From Thalassotalea loyana (GTDB lineage Bacteria; Pseudomonadota; Gammaproteobacteria; Enterobacterales; Alteromonadaceae): 64,000 bases of DNA. Both the position numbers and the translations under genes were made by a program. Positions 17,150 through 27,071 of this stretch are shown here, piece by piece; the first letter of the stretch is position 1; each line of letters begins with the position of its first letter. The stretch is taken from positions 62,001 to 126,000 of the forward strand of contig NZ_BSSV01000003.1 of the NCBI RefSeq assembly GCF_030161435.1, written 5' to 3'. The notes beneath the pieces were generated by a model. The model did no database searches, was not told where the DNA came from, and saw only the letters and a program-made list of their open reading frames with translations.

Positions 17150-17524
17150 ATGAAGAGAACATTATTTTCCCTATTAGTTTGCCTATCATTCATTCCACCA
17201 ATCGATGCTAAGTCATGCGACATTAACGGCGTGTGGAAACATGCGGATAAAGAAGCTTGGTTGGAAATCAATACAATAATGAAAAATATTGTGGTGAAAA
17301 AGCACCAGAAAAACTCTAGCGCTGAAGGGCTAACGGTAATCAAGCATTTGTTGAAAAAACCTCAAACCCTGAACACTTGGCAAGGTAAAATTTACGATGC
17401 CTCTACCGATAGTTTTGTAGAGATTGAAATAAAAACTAACAAATGCGAAGTATTAACGATTAATCACCATAAGCTAGAGTTATTTCAACTGTTAAAAGTT
17501 CAACAAGGAGAAGAACAAAGATGA
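17150..17524 (+). CDS. Small exported protein of unknown function
   Basis: 124 residues with a signal peptide (MKRTLFSLLVCLSFIPPIDA, cleavage after about residue 20). The mature part begins KSCDINGVWKHADKEAWLEIN, a lipocalin-like GxW opening followed by short strands, perhaps a small beta-barrel. Two cysteines (SCDING, NKCEV) could pair. No family recognised. Its stop overlaps the next start by four bases (ATGA). Confidence 0.6.
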   Translation: MKRTLFSLLVCLSFIPPIDAKSCDINGVWKHADKEAWLEINTIMKNIVVKKHQKNSSAEGLTVIKHLLKKPQTLNTWQGKIYDASTDSFVEIEIKTNKCEVLTINHHKLELFQLLKVQQGEEQR

Positions 17525-17715
17525 ATACAGAAAAAGCAATTGAATCAGCATACAACGCCCATATAGCTTCATTATACAAAGGCTTGTCTCAGGCGGTTTT
17601 ATTAGCAAATTCAGATGAAGAGCAAATTTTGGCAGCAGAAGCACGTTTCACCAAAGGTTTAGCGCATGCGGCTGACATTCGTGCGCGTGCAAGGCGACTT
17701 GCTGGCTTCGAATAA
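17521..17715 (+). CDS. Small hypothetical protein, helical
   Basis: 64 residues, predicted helical throughout (IESAYNAHIASLYKGLSQAV and AEARFTKGLAHAADIRARAR), without signal or membrane segment. The start ATG overlaps the stop of the preceding gene as ATGA with AAGGAG upstream, which supports translation. No family recognised. A strong bidirectional terminator follows. Confidence 0.6.
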   Translation: MNTEKAIESAYNAHIASLYKGLSQAVLLANSDEEQILAAEARFTKGLAHAADIRARARRLAGFE

Positions 17716-17784
17716 ACCTTAGCGTTAGCTTAGTGTTGTTTCGTTAAATAAGCTTGATAAATTAATTAACCAATTCGGCGCATT

Positions 17785-17821
17785 AAAAACTCCAATATCG
17801 GTCAGGATATTGGAGTTTTTT
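17785..17821. terminator. Bidirectional terminator between convergent units
   Basis: AAAAACTCCAATATC (17785-17799) pairs with GATATTGGAGTTTTT (17806-17820) around GGTCAG, closing the + strand small-gene unit and the - strand frmA-fghA operon. Confidence 0.93.
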
Positions 17822-17851
17822 ATCATTGATGATCACAAATCCCTTGATGGC

Positions 17852-18685
17852 TTACATTAAATATTTCGCGTGAAAGCCTAAATGCTCTTCAATAAAGCTC
17901 GCGATAAAGTAGTAACTATGATCATACCCTTCCTGCATTCTCACCGTGATATCACCTTCAAGTTGAGCTGCAATATCAATGAATGTCTGCGTGTTTAACT
18001 GTTCAGCTAGGAATTGATCAGCATCACCTTGGTCAATTAAGATGGGTGTAGATACAGTGGCTGATTTAAGGAGCTCGCATGTATCATAAGCAAACCAGTC
18101 TTGCTGGCTATCACCCAAATAGGCGGTAAATGCTTTGATTCCCCAAGGACATTTTATTGGGTTCACGATCGGGCTAAATGCCGATATTGACTGGTAGCGA
18201 GTATTGTTGCGTAACCCTATCATTAACGCACCATGTCCTCCCATACTATGTCCAGAAATTGATTTATTCTGGTTCACGGGAAAATGTCGCTCGATCAATG
18301 AAGGTAACTCGGACGTAACATAATCGTACATGTTAAAGTGCTCAGCCCAAGGGGCTTGTGTTGCATTCACGTAAAAGCCAGCGCCCTGACCCAGATCATA
18401 ATGTTCATCGTCGGCAACCCCCTCTCCTCTTGGACTCGTATCCGGAGCAACAATTGCTATCCCAAGCTCTGACGCTACCTTGAAAGCGCCTGCCTTTTGC
18501 ATAAAGTTCTCATCAGTACACGTTAACCCCGACAACCAATACAATACTGGTACGTTATGGGCTTCTGATGCGCCAGGGGGTAAGTAAACTGCAAACCGCA
18601 TTTGACAATTGTTAGTAGATGATTGGTGACTGTATTGCTGATGTAAGCCACCAAACACTTTGTTTTCACTTAGTTTTTCCAACAT
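17852..18685 (-). CDS. fghA: S-formylglutathione hydrolase
   Basis: 277-residue esterase of the D/FghA family that hydrolyses S-formylglutathione to formate and glutathione, the second step of glutathione-dependent formaldehyde detoxification, in the cytoplasm. The nucleophile motif GHSMGGHGAL places the catalytic Ser at 147; the acid and His lie in LIDQGDADQFL and EGYDHSYYF. The conserved WLSGLTCTDENF segment is present. Length is normal. It starts 13 bp after the class III alcohol dehydrogenase gene, forming a two-gene operon. Confidence 0.95.
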   Translation of the reverse strand: MLEKLSENKVFGGLHQQYSHQSSTNNCQMRFAVYLPPGASEAHNVPVLYWLSGLTCTDENFMQKAGAFKVASELGIAIVAPDTSPRGEGVADDEHYDLGQGAGFYVNATQAPWAEHFNMYDYVTSELPSLIERHFPVNQNKSISGHSMGGHGALMIGLRNNTRYQSISAFSPIVNPIKCPWGIKAFTAYLGDSQQDWFAYDTCELLKSATVSTPILIDQGDADQFLAEQLNTQTFIDIAAQLEGDITVRMQEGYDHSYYFIASFIEEHLGFHAKYLM

Positions 18686-18698
18686 TGTTGTTTACTGC

Positions 18699-19871
<1,173 letters not shown>

Positions 19872-19923
19872 TTACGATGTCATTATATTTATTTCTAATT
19901 AATTGATAATATACTGTTTTTGA

Positions 19924-19955
19924 AAAACATTATTACTATTTAGTAATAATGTTTT
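19924..19955. promoter_or_regulatory. 32-bp perfect palindrome between frmA and the LysR gene
   Basis: Arms AAAACATTATTACTA (19924-19938) and TAGTAATAATGTTTT (19941-19955) are exact reverse complements around TT. It lies 26 bp upstream of the LysR gene start and 76 bp upstream of frmA. It is probably the operator for the LysR regulator or another repressor of both directions; an RNA hairpin in the lysR leader is an alternative. Confidence 0.6.
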
Positions 19956-19981
19956 ATTTAGTTAAGACTACAGAGACAAAT

Positions 19982-20860
19982 ATGGCAAATTGGGACGGAA
20001 TATCTGAGTTTGTTGCGGTTGCAGAAACCAATGGTTTTACCAGCGCGGCCAAAAAACTAAATACCTCCGTGGCTCACATTAGTCGTCGAGTGGCGGGATT
20101 GGAAACAAGACTTGCGACTAAACTACTAAACAGAACAACACGAAAGATCACCCTAACAGAAGCGGGTATTCTGTATCTCGAACATTGCACAAAGCTGGTT
20201 GAAGGACTTGAAAATGCTGAGTTATCGCTATCTCAACTTCAATCATCTCCTGAAGGCAAACTCACAGTGACAGCCCCTGTAGCGTTTGGCGAAAGACATA
20301 TCGCGCCAATAATTAATGACTTTATGGCGCAATATCTCGGCGTTCGTGTTGAACTGATATTATCCAATGATCGATTAGACTTTTTTGAACATGGTATTGA
20401 TGTCGCCATACGCTTAGGAAATCTTGAAGACTCAAGCTTTATTGCAAAAAAGCTGGGGAACAGACAACTCTTTTTATGCGCTCATAAAAGCTATTTAGAA
20501 AAATATGGCTCACCGACAACACTCAGCAGCCTTAAGTCACATCGATGCCTTGTTGGCTCTATTGATCATTGGCGATTCGAACAAAATGGCCAAGAAAAGC
20601 TAGTTAAAATAAATGGTGTTTTAACATGTAATAGTGGTCCCGTATTATTGGATGCAGTTCACAAAGGACTGGGAATTGCGCAGTTACCAGGCTATTACGT
20701 TAAAGACGACGTTTTAGCGAAAAAGTTGATTGAAGTTTTGCCAAGTTTTAGGCCACAAGATGAGGGAATTTGGGCACTCTACCCCGACAAAAAGCATATG
20801 CCGATGAAAATTAAATTATTTATCGAATTTATTGCAAATAATCTAAAGGAAAAGCAATAG
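19982..20860 (+). CDS. LysR family transcriptional regulator, divergent to frmA-fghA
   Basis: 292 residues from ATG 19982 (MANWDGISEFVAVAE), the usual LysR opening; an ATG 33 bp upstream lies inside a 32-bp palindrome and is unlikely. The N-terminal helix-turn-helix spans about 17-36 (FTSAAKKLNTSVAHISRRVA) followed by LETRLATKLLNRTTRKITLT. The C-terminal effector domain (about 90-290) is the periplasmic-binding-protein fold with PEGKLTVTAPVAFGERHIAP. Position and shared intergenic region suggest it controls frmA-fghA and itself; the effector could be formaldehyde or an S-hydroxymethylglutathione-derived signal (inference). Confidence 0.88.
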   Translation: MANWDGISEFVAVAETNGFTSAAKKLNTSVAHISRRVAGLETRLATKLLNRTTRKITLTEAGILYLEHCTKLVEGLENAELSLSQLQSSPEGKLTVTAPVAFGERHIAPIINDFMAQYLGVRVELILSNDRLDFFEHGIDVAIRLGNLEDSSFIAKKLGNRQLFLCAHKSYLEKYGSPTTLSSLKSHRCLVGSIDHWRFEQNGQEKLVKINGVLTCNSGPVLLDAVHKGLGIAQLPGYYVKDDVLAKKLIEVLPSFRPQDEGIWALYPDKKHMPMKIKLFIEFIANNLKEKQ

Positions 20861-20889
20861 AGAGGTATTAGCGACAACTAATACCTCTC
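20860..20889. terminator. Hairpin between convergent LysR gene and pyrD
   Basis: GAGAGGTATTAG pairs with CTAATACCTCTC around CGACAA, 12-bp perfect stem. T-runs are weak on both sides, but the position between two converging stops supports a shared terminator. Confidence 0.7.
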
Positions 20890-20896
20890 AATTAAA

Positions 20897-21904
20897 TTAC
20901 AAGCTTTTTACGATGTCTCTAACTAGGTCAGGACCTTCGTAGATAAAACCAGTGTATAGCTGTACAAGCGATGCACCAGCTTCCATTTTAGCTTTAGCAT
21001 CTGCAACACTATGAATACCACCGACACCAATAATTGGCATTTTGCCGTCTAACGCTTTTGCTAACAAACGAATGACCTCGGTACTCTTGTCTGTAACAGG
21101 CTTACCACTTAAACCACCCATTTCATTACCGTGCTCTAGGTGATCAACTTTATCACGATCAAGTGTCGTGTTAGTCGCAATAACGCCATCGATATTATTA
21201 GCCACTAAACATTCAGCAATAGATTCAATTTCTTCGATTGTTAAATCAGGCGCGATTTTAACAGCAACGGGTACATACTTGCCGTACTGCTCTGCAAGTT
21301 TTGCTTGCTCCGCTTTTATTTCTGATAGTAATTCGTTAAGCGCTTCACCATATTGTAATGAGCGTAAACCCGGCGTGTTAGGCGAAGAGATATTAATAGT
21401 AATATAGCTCGCTACGTCATATACCTTACGCATACAAAAGATATAATCATCTTTAGCTTTGTCTTCTGGCGTCACTTTGTTTTTACCAATATTGATGCCA
21501 ACAACACCATCAAAGTTAGCTTTACGTACTTGCTCAACGAGGTAATCCACACCTTTGTTATTGAATCCCATACGATTAATAATCGCATTTGCTTCTGGCA
21601 GGCGGAAAATACGAAGTTTCTCATTACCAGGTTGAGGTTTAGGTGTCACCGTGCCCACTTCAACGAAACCAAATCCCATCCCTGTAAATGCATTAATGCA
21701 TTCACCATTTTTATCCAAGCCTGCTGCTAAGCCCACAGGGTTTGGAAACTTAATCCCCATGACTTCTACTTCTTTGTTTGGCACACGTGATTTGTATAAC
21801 CAGCTTAGAGGCGCCTGCCCCATATGCTTTAATGAGCCAATCGTAAAATCATGGATTTTCTCAGGATCAAATTGAAATAGAACTTTGCGAATTAATGGAT
21901 ACAA
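20897..21904 (-). CDS. pyrD: Dihydroorotate dehydrogenase, quinone-dependent (class 2)
   Basis: 335-residue FMN enzyme oxidising dihydroorotate to orotate at the inner membrane with quinone as acceptor (pyrimidine synthesis). The start is TTG at 21904 ([20 protein letters not shown], aligning with E. coli MYYPFVRKALF), with GGAG (21911-21914) six bases upstream. The N-terminal amphipathic membrane-association helix, [30 protein letters not shown] with the catalytic Ser of class 2, and the FMN-phosphate loop GVGGIHS are all present. Single gene, with its own hairpin between it and the LysR gene. Confidence 0.96.
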   Translation of the reverse strand: MYPLIRKVLFQFDPEKIHDFTIGSLKHMGQAPLSWLYKSRVPNKEVEVMGIKFPNPVGLAAGLDKNGECINAFTGMGFGFVEVGTVTPKPQPGNEKLRIFRLPEANAIINRMGFNNKGVDYLVEQVRKANFDGVVGINIGKNKVTPEDKAKDDYIFCMRKVYDVASYITINISSPNTPGLRSLQYGEALNELLSEIKAEQAKLAEQYGKYVPVAVKIAPDLTIEEIESIAECLVANNIDGVIATNTTLDRDKVDHLEHGNEMGGLSGKPVTDKSTEVIRLLAKALDGKMPIIGVGGIHSVADAKAKMEAGASLVQLYTGFIYEGPDLVRDIVKSL

Positions 21905-21943
21905 GGTACAACTCCGGCTTTAAAAATTGATGCTTATTTAGGA

Positions 21944-21974
21944 TAAAAAAATCCCCGCGTTTAACGGCGGGGAT
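21944..21974 (-). terminator. Terminator of the NAD-glutamate dehydrogenase gene
   Basis: ATCCCCGC (21951-21958) pairs with GCGGGGAT (21967-21974). The A-run 21944-21950 is a T-run on the - strand. Confidence 0.9.
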
Positions 21975-21982
21975 AATAACAT

Positions 21983-24900
21983 TTATTTGCTTGGATCACA
22001 GTGTAAACTTAGTAACATTAATTCCCTTAATGCAACTGAGAATTTAGCAAATTCGTGCGTCTGACTTGTTCTAAAGTCAGATAAAATGTGCTGCCAACGT
22101 TCAAGTGGTTGACTCGATTGCTCAAACCATAAATCTAACATTGTGTCAGTAGATTGTTCTGATTTGTAATTCTTCAGCACAACTGACGTTAATGAACGCT
22201 GTTGCCAATCAAGTTCTTCCCTAAATGACGCCCTAGCAAGTGCTTGCCAGTGGTTTGTTACCGGTTGACGCGTAATTTGGTCTAAGAACCAGTGTAATGA
22301 CAATCGGTCGCCTAATTGGAAGTAAAGTTTAGCAACTTGATCAACATCACAGCTTTCCATTTGCGAAATCTCTGCGATATCCATCACTGAGAAAATCGTA
22401 CTTAACTGTGAAATACGACGTGCAAGCGCTTTAGGAGCTCCAGCATTTGCTAAGTCTGTAGCGACCTTAGATAAACCAGCTAACTCATCTTTTGCAAGGT
22501 AGTTATCTAAGTTATCAGTCATTACAGCAAAGGTTGGTTTGAAGAATGCAATTGTTTCCTCAATCGTTAATGACTTATTGCGATGGCGCAAGAACCAACG
22601 TGTTGCACGACGAACATTACGACGTAACTGGAATAACATCTCCGTTTGAACAGCAGTTGTTATCTTGTTATCTAAGTCAGAAATTTCTTGCCATGTTTTC
22701 GGTAACTCGAAAATCTCACAAGCAATTGCATAGCTAATTGCAGTTTCAGCAACTGTAGCACCTGTTTCTTCCATCATACGATTAACAAAGTTAAAGCCCA
22801 TGTCATTGCCAATATTGTTAGCTAGACGTGTTGCAATAATTTCTGCACGTAGTGGATGGTCTTGCATTTGTTCAGCGTACTTCTTCTGTAATTGCTGAGG
22901 GAATGCTTCAATCAATAAGCTTTGGAAGTATGGGTTTTCAGTGATTTCGTCACACACCAAATCTTCTTTCAACACCATCTTGTTGTATGCAAGTAACACA
23001 GACAATTCAGGACGAGTAAGGCCTTTGTTTTGTGCTAAGCGTTCAGCAATTTCATCGTCACTTGGAATAAACTCTAGTGCACGGTCTAGTTTGCCTGTAC
23101 GTTCCATTTCTTGAATAAAACGTGTTTGCTCTTTTAACTGGCTTGCACCGCGTAACTCAGTAATTGAGATAGAGTGTGTTTGACGGTAACAGTCATGTAA
23201 TACGATATCAGACACTTCGTCCGTCATATCGTAAAGTAACTTGTTACGTTGCTTAACAGTCAAATCACCATTTTGAACTAAGCCATTAAGTAAAATTTTG
23301 ATATTTACTTCGTTATCTGAACAGTCAACACCACCAACGTTATCGACTGAATCAGTATTCATACGACCACCATTGGCAGTGTATTCAATACGACCTAATT
23401 GCGTTAAACCTAAGTTACCACCTTCACCAACGATTTTGGCGCGTAGTTCACTACCGTTGATACGTAACGCATCGTTTGCTCTATCGCCAACCTCTAAGTG
23501 ACTTTCACTTGAGCCTTTAACATAGGTACCAATACCACCGTTCCAAATTAAGTCGACCTTAGTTTTCAATAACGCTTGAATAAGATCATTTGGCGCCATT
23601 GACTGCTTTTGCGTACCAATCATCTTCTTGATTTGTGGTGTTAACTTAATTGACTTCGCGGCACGAGAGAAAATACCACCACCTTCAGAAATAAGGTCTT
23701 TATTGTAATCTTCCCAAGAACAGCGTGGTAAGTTAAACAAACGCTCACGCTCTTTCCACGTTGACGCTGCATCAGGATCAGGGTCGATAAAAATATGTAA
23801 GTGGTTAAACGCAGCTTGTAAACGAATGTGTTTAGATAACAACATACCATTACCAAATACGTCACCCGCCATATCACCTATACCGATACAGGTAAAATCA
23901 GTAGTTTGACAGTCAATATCCATTTCACGGAAGTGACGTTTAACCGATTCCCATGCACCTTTAGCGGTAATACCCATACCTTTATGGTCGTAACCTACAG
24001 AGCCACCAGAAGCAAACGCATCACCCATCCAGAAGTTGTACTCTTCTGAAATACCATTAGCGATATCTGAGAAGGTTGCTGTACCTTTGTCAGCAGCAAC
24101 AACTAAATAAGGGTCGTCTTCATCATGGCGAACAACATTAGCAGGCGGCACTAACTCACCACCAACAATGTTATCTGTAATGTCTAATAACGCGCGAATA
24201 AATGTACGGTAACACTCTTTACCGGCTTCAAAAATTTCGTCACGAGTACCGTGCTCAGGTAACTGTTTACAAACAAAGCCACCCTTTGCACCTACTGGCA
24301 CGATTACAGTGTTTTTAACTTGTTGCGCTTTTACTAAGCCTAAAACTTCAGTACGGAAGTCTTCTCGACGGTCTGACCAACGTAAACCACCACGAGCAAC
24401 CTTACCGCCACGTAAATGCACACCTTCAACTTGCGGAGAATATACAAAAATCTCAAACGCAGGGATTGGTTGCGGCATTTCAGTGATTAACTTAGGTAAA
24501 ATCTTAAATGAAATGTATGGTTTAAACGCTTCTTTATCACCCGCTTGGAAGTAGTTTGTACGAATCGTTGCATTCATCATTTCAGCAAATCGACGAATAA
24601 TACGGTCATCATCAAGGTTTGCTACCTTGTCTAACGACTCTTCGATTTCTGCTTCTACTTTTGCGATCGTTTTCTCTGATTGTTTACCTTTCGGATCAAA
24701 GCGTAAATTAAATAACTTGATTAATAATTCAGCTAAGTTCGGGTAACGAGAGAACGTATCTTCGATGTAGTTTTGACTAAATGTACCACCAATTTGACGC
24801 TCATATTTCGCATAAGCACGTAAAATTGATACTTCACGACCTTCTAAACCCGCACCCAGAATTAATCGGTTGAAACCGTCATCTTCTAAAACACCACGCC

Positions 24901-26827
24901 ACACTTTTGCAAATGCGTCTTGGAATAACTGTTGTACTTTCGCAAGGCTAAACTCACCCTCGCCTGTTAAGATCATTGAGAAATCTAAGATCCAGTACAT
25001 CTCGCCGTCACTTCCACGAACAGCATAAGGACTTTCACCAATAACACGTAAACCAAAGTTTTCTAACATTGGTAACACGTCAGAAAGGTGAAGCGGTTCA
25101 CCCGTATGGAATAACTTCAATTTAACGAAACGGCTACCCGCTTTTTCTTCTTGCGGCTGATAAAACAACATTTCTAATTGGTTGTCATCAGAAAGCGCTT
25201 CAAGTTTTGCAATATCAACGATTGCAGAGCCAGGAAGGACTTCATCTTTATACGCTTGAGGGAAACTTGCGTATTTCGACATTAAACTTTTTGCTTTTGA
25301 TTCACCTTGGTTTGACGTAAGCGCATCTGCTAACTTGTCGTCCCAGCTTCTAGCGGCTTCATTTAGGTTCTTTTCAATTTCTTTCACATTAATATCTGCT
25401 TTAGTTGAGTCGACACGCACAATGTAATGAGTTCGTGCTTGAACTGATTCAGAGAAGTAAGTGTTAAATTCGACTTCTTTATTACTACCGAAGGCTTCTT
25501 GTAGAAGTTTTTGTGTTTCTACACGTAATTTAGTGTTGTAGCGTTCACGCGGAACGTAAACCATACAAGAGTAGAAGCGATCGAATGCATCACGGCGTAC
25601 AAATAAACCTGAATAATCACGTTCTTGCATGCGCAGAATACCAAGTACGTTATGTAATAATTCCTCAGTTCTTGATTGAAGAATTTCATCACGTGGATAG
25701 GTTTCTAAGATATTAATCAGTGTTTTGAAAGAGTGTGAACCTGGCGCAAACCCAGACGCTTTACAAACACTATTTACTTTATCGGAAATTAAAGGAAGTT
25801 CTACTGCACTACTTGTGTAGTACGCTGAACCAAATAAACCGATAAAACGTTCTTCACCCACAACTTTGCCATCTTTGTCAAAGCGCTTGATACCAATGTA
25901 ATCAAGATGTGCTGGACGGTGAACACGTGAACGAGAGTTAGTTTTGGTTAAAATAAGTGCATTTTCACCCAGTGCAATTTCACGAGCTGTTGCGCTTAGT
26001 GTTGATAATAAACGCTTATCCGTACCCTTAGAGTTTTTCATTAAACCTAAACTAGATTTAACGTTCGCAGTTAATGCTAAATCACCTTTAAGGGTTTCAA
26101 CGTCATACGAGCGGTAGCCCATTAACGTGAAGTTATTATTGGCAATCCACTTTAAAAATTTAAGTGATTCTTGTTTGTTGCTTTTCTCGCCTGGCACATT
26201 TGAATTGCCAAACTCATCGATAACGTCGTTTAAACGTTTTAGCATTGGTTGCCAATCGTTCACCGTTAAAGAGATGTCACTAACAACCGATTCAAGTTCA
26301 ACTTTTAGCTCGGCTAACTGTTCATCACTTGTAATGCGGTCAATCTCGATGAAAAACACGGTTTCATTAACCGAATCTTTAATTTTCTTCTCACTAGCAT
26401 TAGCTAATTGAGTCACATTATTGCTTTTATCGCGCGTAACTTGCATTGGGCAGTTAAGCATTAAATGTGGACTAAGGCCCTTTCGATTCAGAGCAATTCT
26501 TACAGAATCAACAAGAAACGGCATATCATCAACAATGACTTCGATAATAGTGTGGCTCGACTTCCACCCATTTTGCGCAACTTCAGGATTAAAAACCTTA
26601 ATAAGCGCATTACCGTGTTTAAACTCGTTCAACGAATTCCATAAACTGAGTGTCGCACCATATACGTCACTGTCGTTTCGGTAAGTTAAATCCGAGGTTG
26701 AGATATTGCCGTAAAGAATTTCTGAAAACTTTTCGACTAGAGGGGCTGTTTCTTTCGAAACTTTTTGCTGTATTAATTGTGATACGTTTTTCAGTATTAC
26801 TGATGGTAGACCGTCTACTAACGCCAT
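21983..26827 (-). CDS. gdhB: NAD-specific glutamate dehydrogenase, GDH-180 class
   Basis: 1,614-residue catabolic glutamate dehydrogenase (glutamate + NAD to 2-oxoglutarate + ammonia + NADH), cytoplasmic, of the large class known from Streptomyces and Pseudomonas. The N-terminal half holds ACT-like regulatory segments (about 50-480). The catalytic core (about 750-1250) contains PVGAKGGFVCKQLP with the active-site Lys, the glycine-rich GIGDMAGDVFGNGMLL nucleotide-binding loop, GGIGTYVKGSSES and GEGGNLGLTQLGRIEY. The helical C-terminal domain follows. AAGGAAAAC precedes the ATG. It is monocistronic. Length and motifs are standard for the class. Confidence 0.96.
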   Translation of the reverse strand: MALVDGLPSVILKNVSQLIQQKVSKETAPLVEKFSEILYGNISTSDLTYRNDSDVYGATLSLWNSLNEFKHGNALIKVFNPEVAQNGWKSSHTIIEVIVDDMPFLVDSVRIALNRKGLSPHLMLNCPMQVTRDKSNNVTQLANASEKKIKDSVNETVFFIEIDRITSDEQLAELKVELESVVSDISLTVNDWQPMLKRLNDVIDEFGNSNVPGEKSNKQESLKFLKWIANNNFTLMGYRSYDVETLKGDLALTANVKSSLGLMKNSKGTDKRLLSTLSATAREIALGENALILTKTNSRSRVHRPAHLDYIGIKRFDKDGKVVGEERFIGLFGSAYYTSSAVELPLISDKVNSVCKASGFAPGSHSFKTLINILETYPRDEILQSRTEELLHNVLGILRMQERDYSGLFVRRDAFDRFYSCMVYVPRERYNTKLRVETQKLLQEAFGSNKEVEFNTYFSESVQARTHYIVRVDSTKADINVKEIEKNLNEAARSWDDKLADALTSNQGESKAKSLMSKYASFPQAYKDEVLPGSAIVDIAKLEALSDDNQLEMLFYQPQEEKAGSRFVKLKLFHTGEPLHLSDVLPMLENFGLRVIGESPYAVRGSDGEMYWILDFSMILTGEGEFSLAKVQQLFQDAFAKVWRGVLEDDGFNRLILGAGLEGREVSILRAYAKYERQIGGTFSQNYIEDTFSRYPNLAELLIKLFNLRFDPKGKQSEKTIAKVEAEIEESLDKVANLDDDRIIRRFAEMMNATIRTNYFQAGDKEAFKPYISFKILPKLITEMPQPIPAFEIFVYSPQVEGVHLRGGKVARGGLRWSDRREDFRTEVLGLVKAQQVKNTVIVPVGAKGGFVCKQLPEHGTRDEIFEAGKECYRTFIRALLDITDNIVGGELVPPANVVRHDEDDPYLVVAADKGTATFSDIANGISEEYNFWMGDAFASGGSVGYDHKGMGITAKGAWESVKRHFREMDIDCQTTDFTCIGIGDMAGDVFGNGMLLSKHIRLQAAFNHLHIFIDPDPDAASTWKERERLFNLPRCSWEDYNKDLISEGGGIFSRAAKSIKLTPQIKKMIGTQKQSMAPNDLIQALLKTKVDLIWNGGIGTYVKGSSESHLEVGDRANDALRINGSELRAKIVGEGGNLGLTQLGRIEYTANGGRMNTDSVDNVGGVDCSDNEVNIKILLNGLVQNGDLTVKQRNKLLYDMTDEVSDIVLHDCYRQTHSISITELRGASQLKEQTRFIQEMERTGKLDRALEFIPSDDEIAERLAQNKGLTRPELSVLLAYNKMVLKEDLVCDEITENPYFQSLLIEAFPQQLQKKYAEQMQDHPLRAEIIATRLANNIGNDMGFNFVNRMMEETGATVAETAISYAIACEIFELPKTWQEISDLDNKITTAVQTEMLFQLRRNVRRATRWFLRHRNKSLTIEETIAFFKPTFAVMTDNLDNYLAKDELAGLSKVATDLANAGAPKALARRISQLSTIFSVMDIAEISQMESCDVDQVAKLYFQLGDRLSLHWFLDQITRQPVTNHWQALARASFREELDWQQRSLTSVVLKNYKSEQSTDTMLDLWFEQSSQPLERWQHILSDFRTSQTHEFAKFSVALRELMLLSLHCDPSK

Positions 26828-27031
26828 GCCGTTTTCCTTATGTGAAAAAACGAATATTTATTATTTTAATACCAACTTTTGAGTAAATTAGTATGAACTG
26901 TCTATTAGGATAGACTATACCGCAGATTTTATTAGCTATTTTAAGGTTTTGCGAGTGTTTTTTTATTGATTAGACCACTGAAATTAGCGGCTAGAGGAGG
27001 AATCTGTGATTCTATTCAATAGTTATAAATA

Positions 27032-27055
27032 GAAAATGGCCTTTCGGCCATTTTC
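27032..27055 (-). terminator. Hairpin terminator of the DUF1302/DUF1329/RND operon
   Basis: GAAAATGGCC pairs with GGCCATTTTC around TTTC, 17 bp past the stop of the exporter gene on the - strand. The rest of the 244-bp gap holds the promoter region of gdhB, including a small inverted repeat GTCTAT-TAGG-ATAGAC at 26900-26915. Confidence 0.8.
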
Positions 27056-27071
27056 TTGATTATTTATGCAA

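Noticed and set aside
21983-26827. Long open frames antisense to gdhB, the exporter and DUF349 genes
   Set aside because: They are shadows of AT-leaning coding DNA, without ribosome-binding sites or recognisable protein features.
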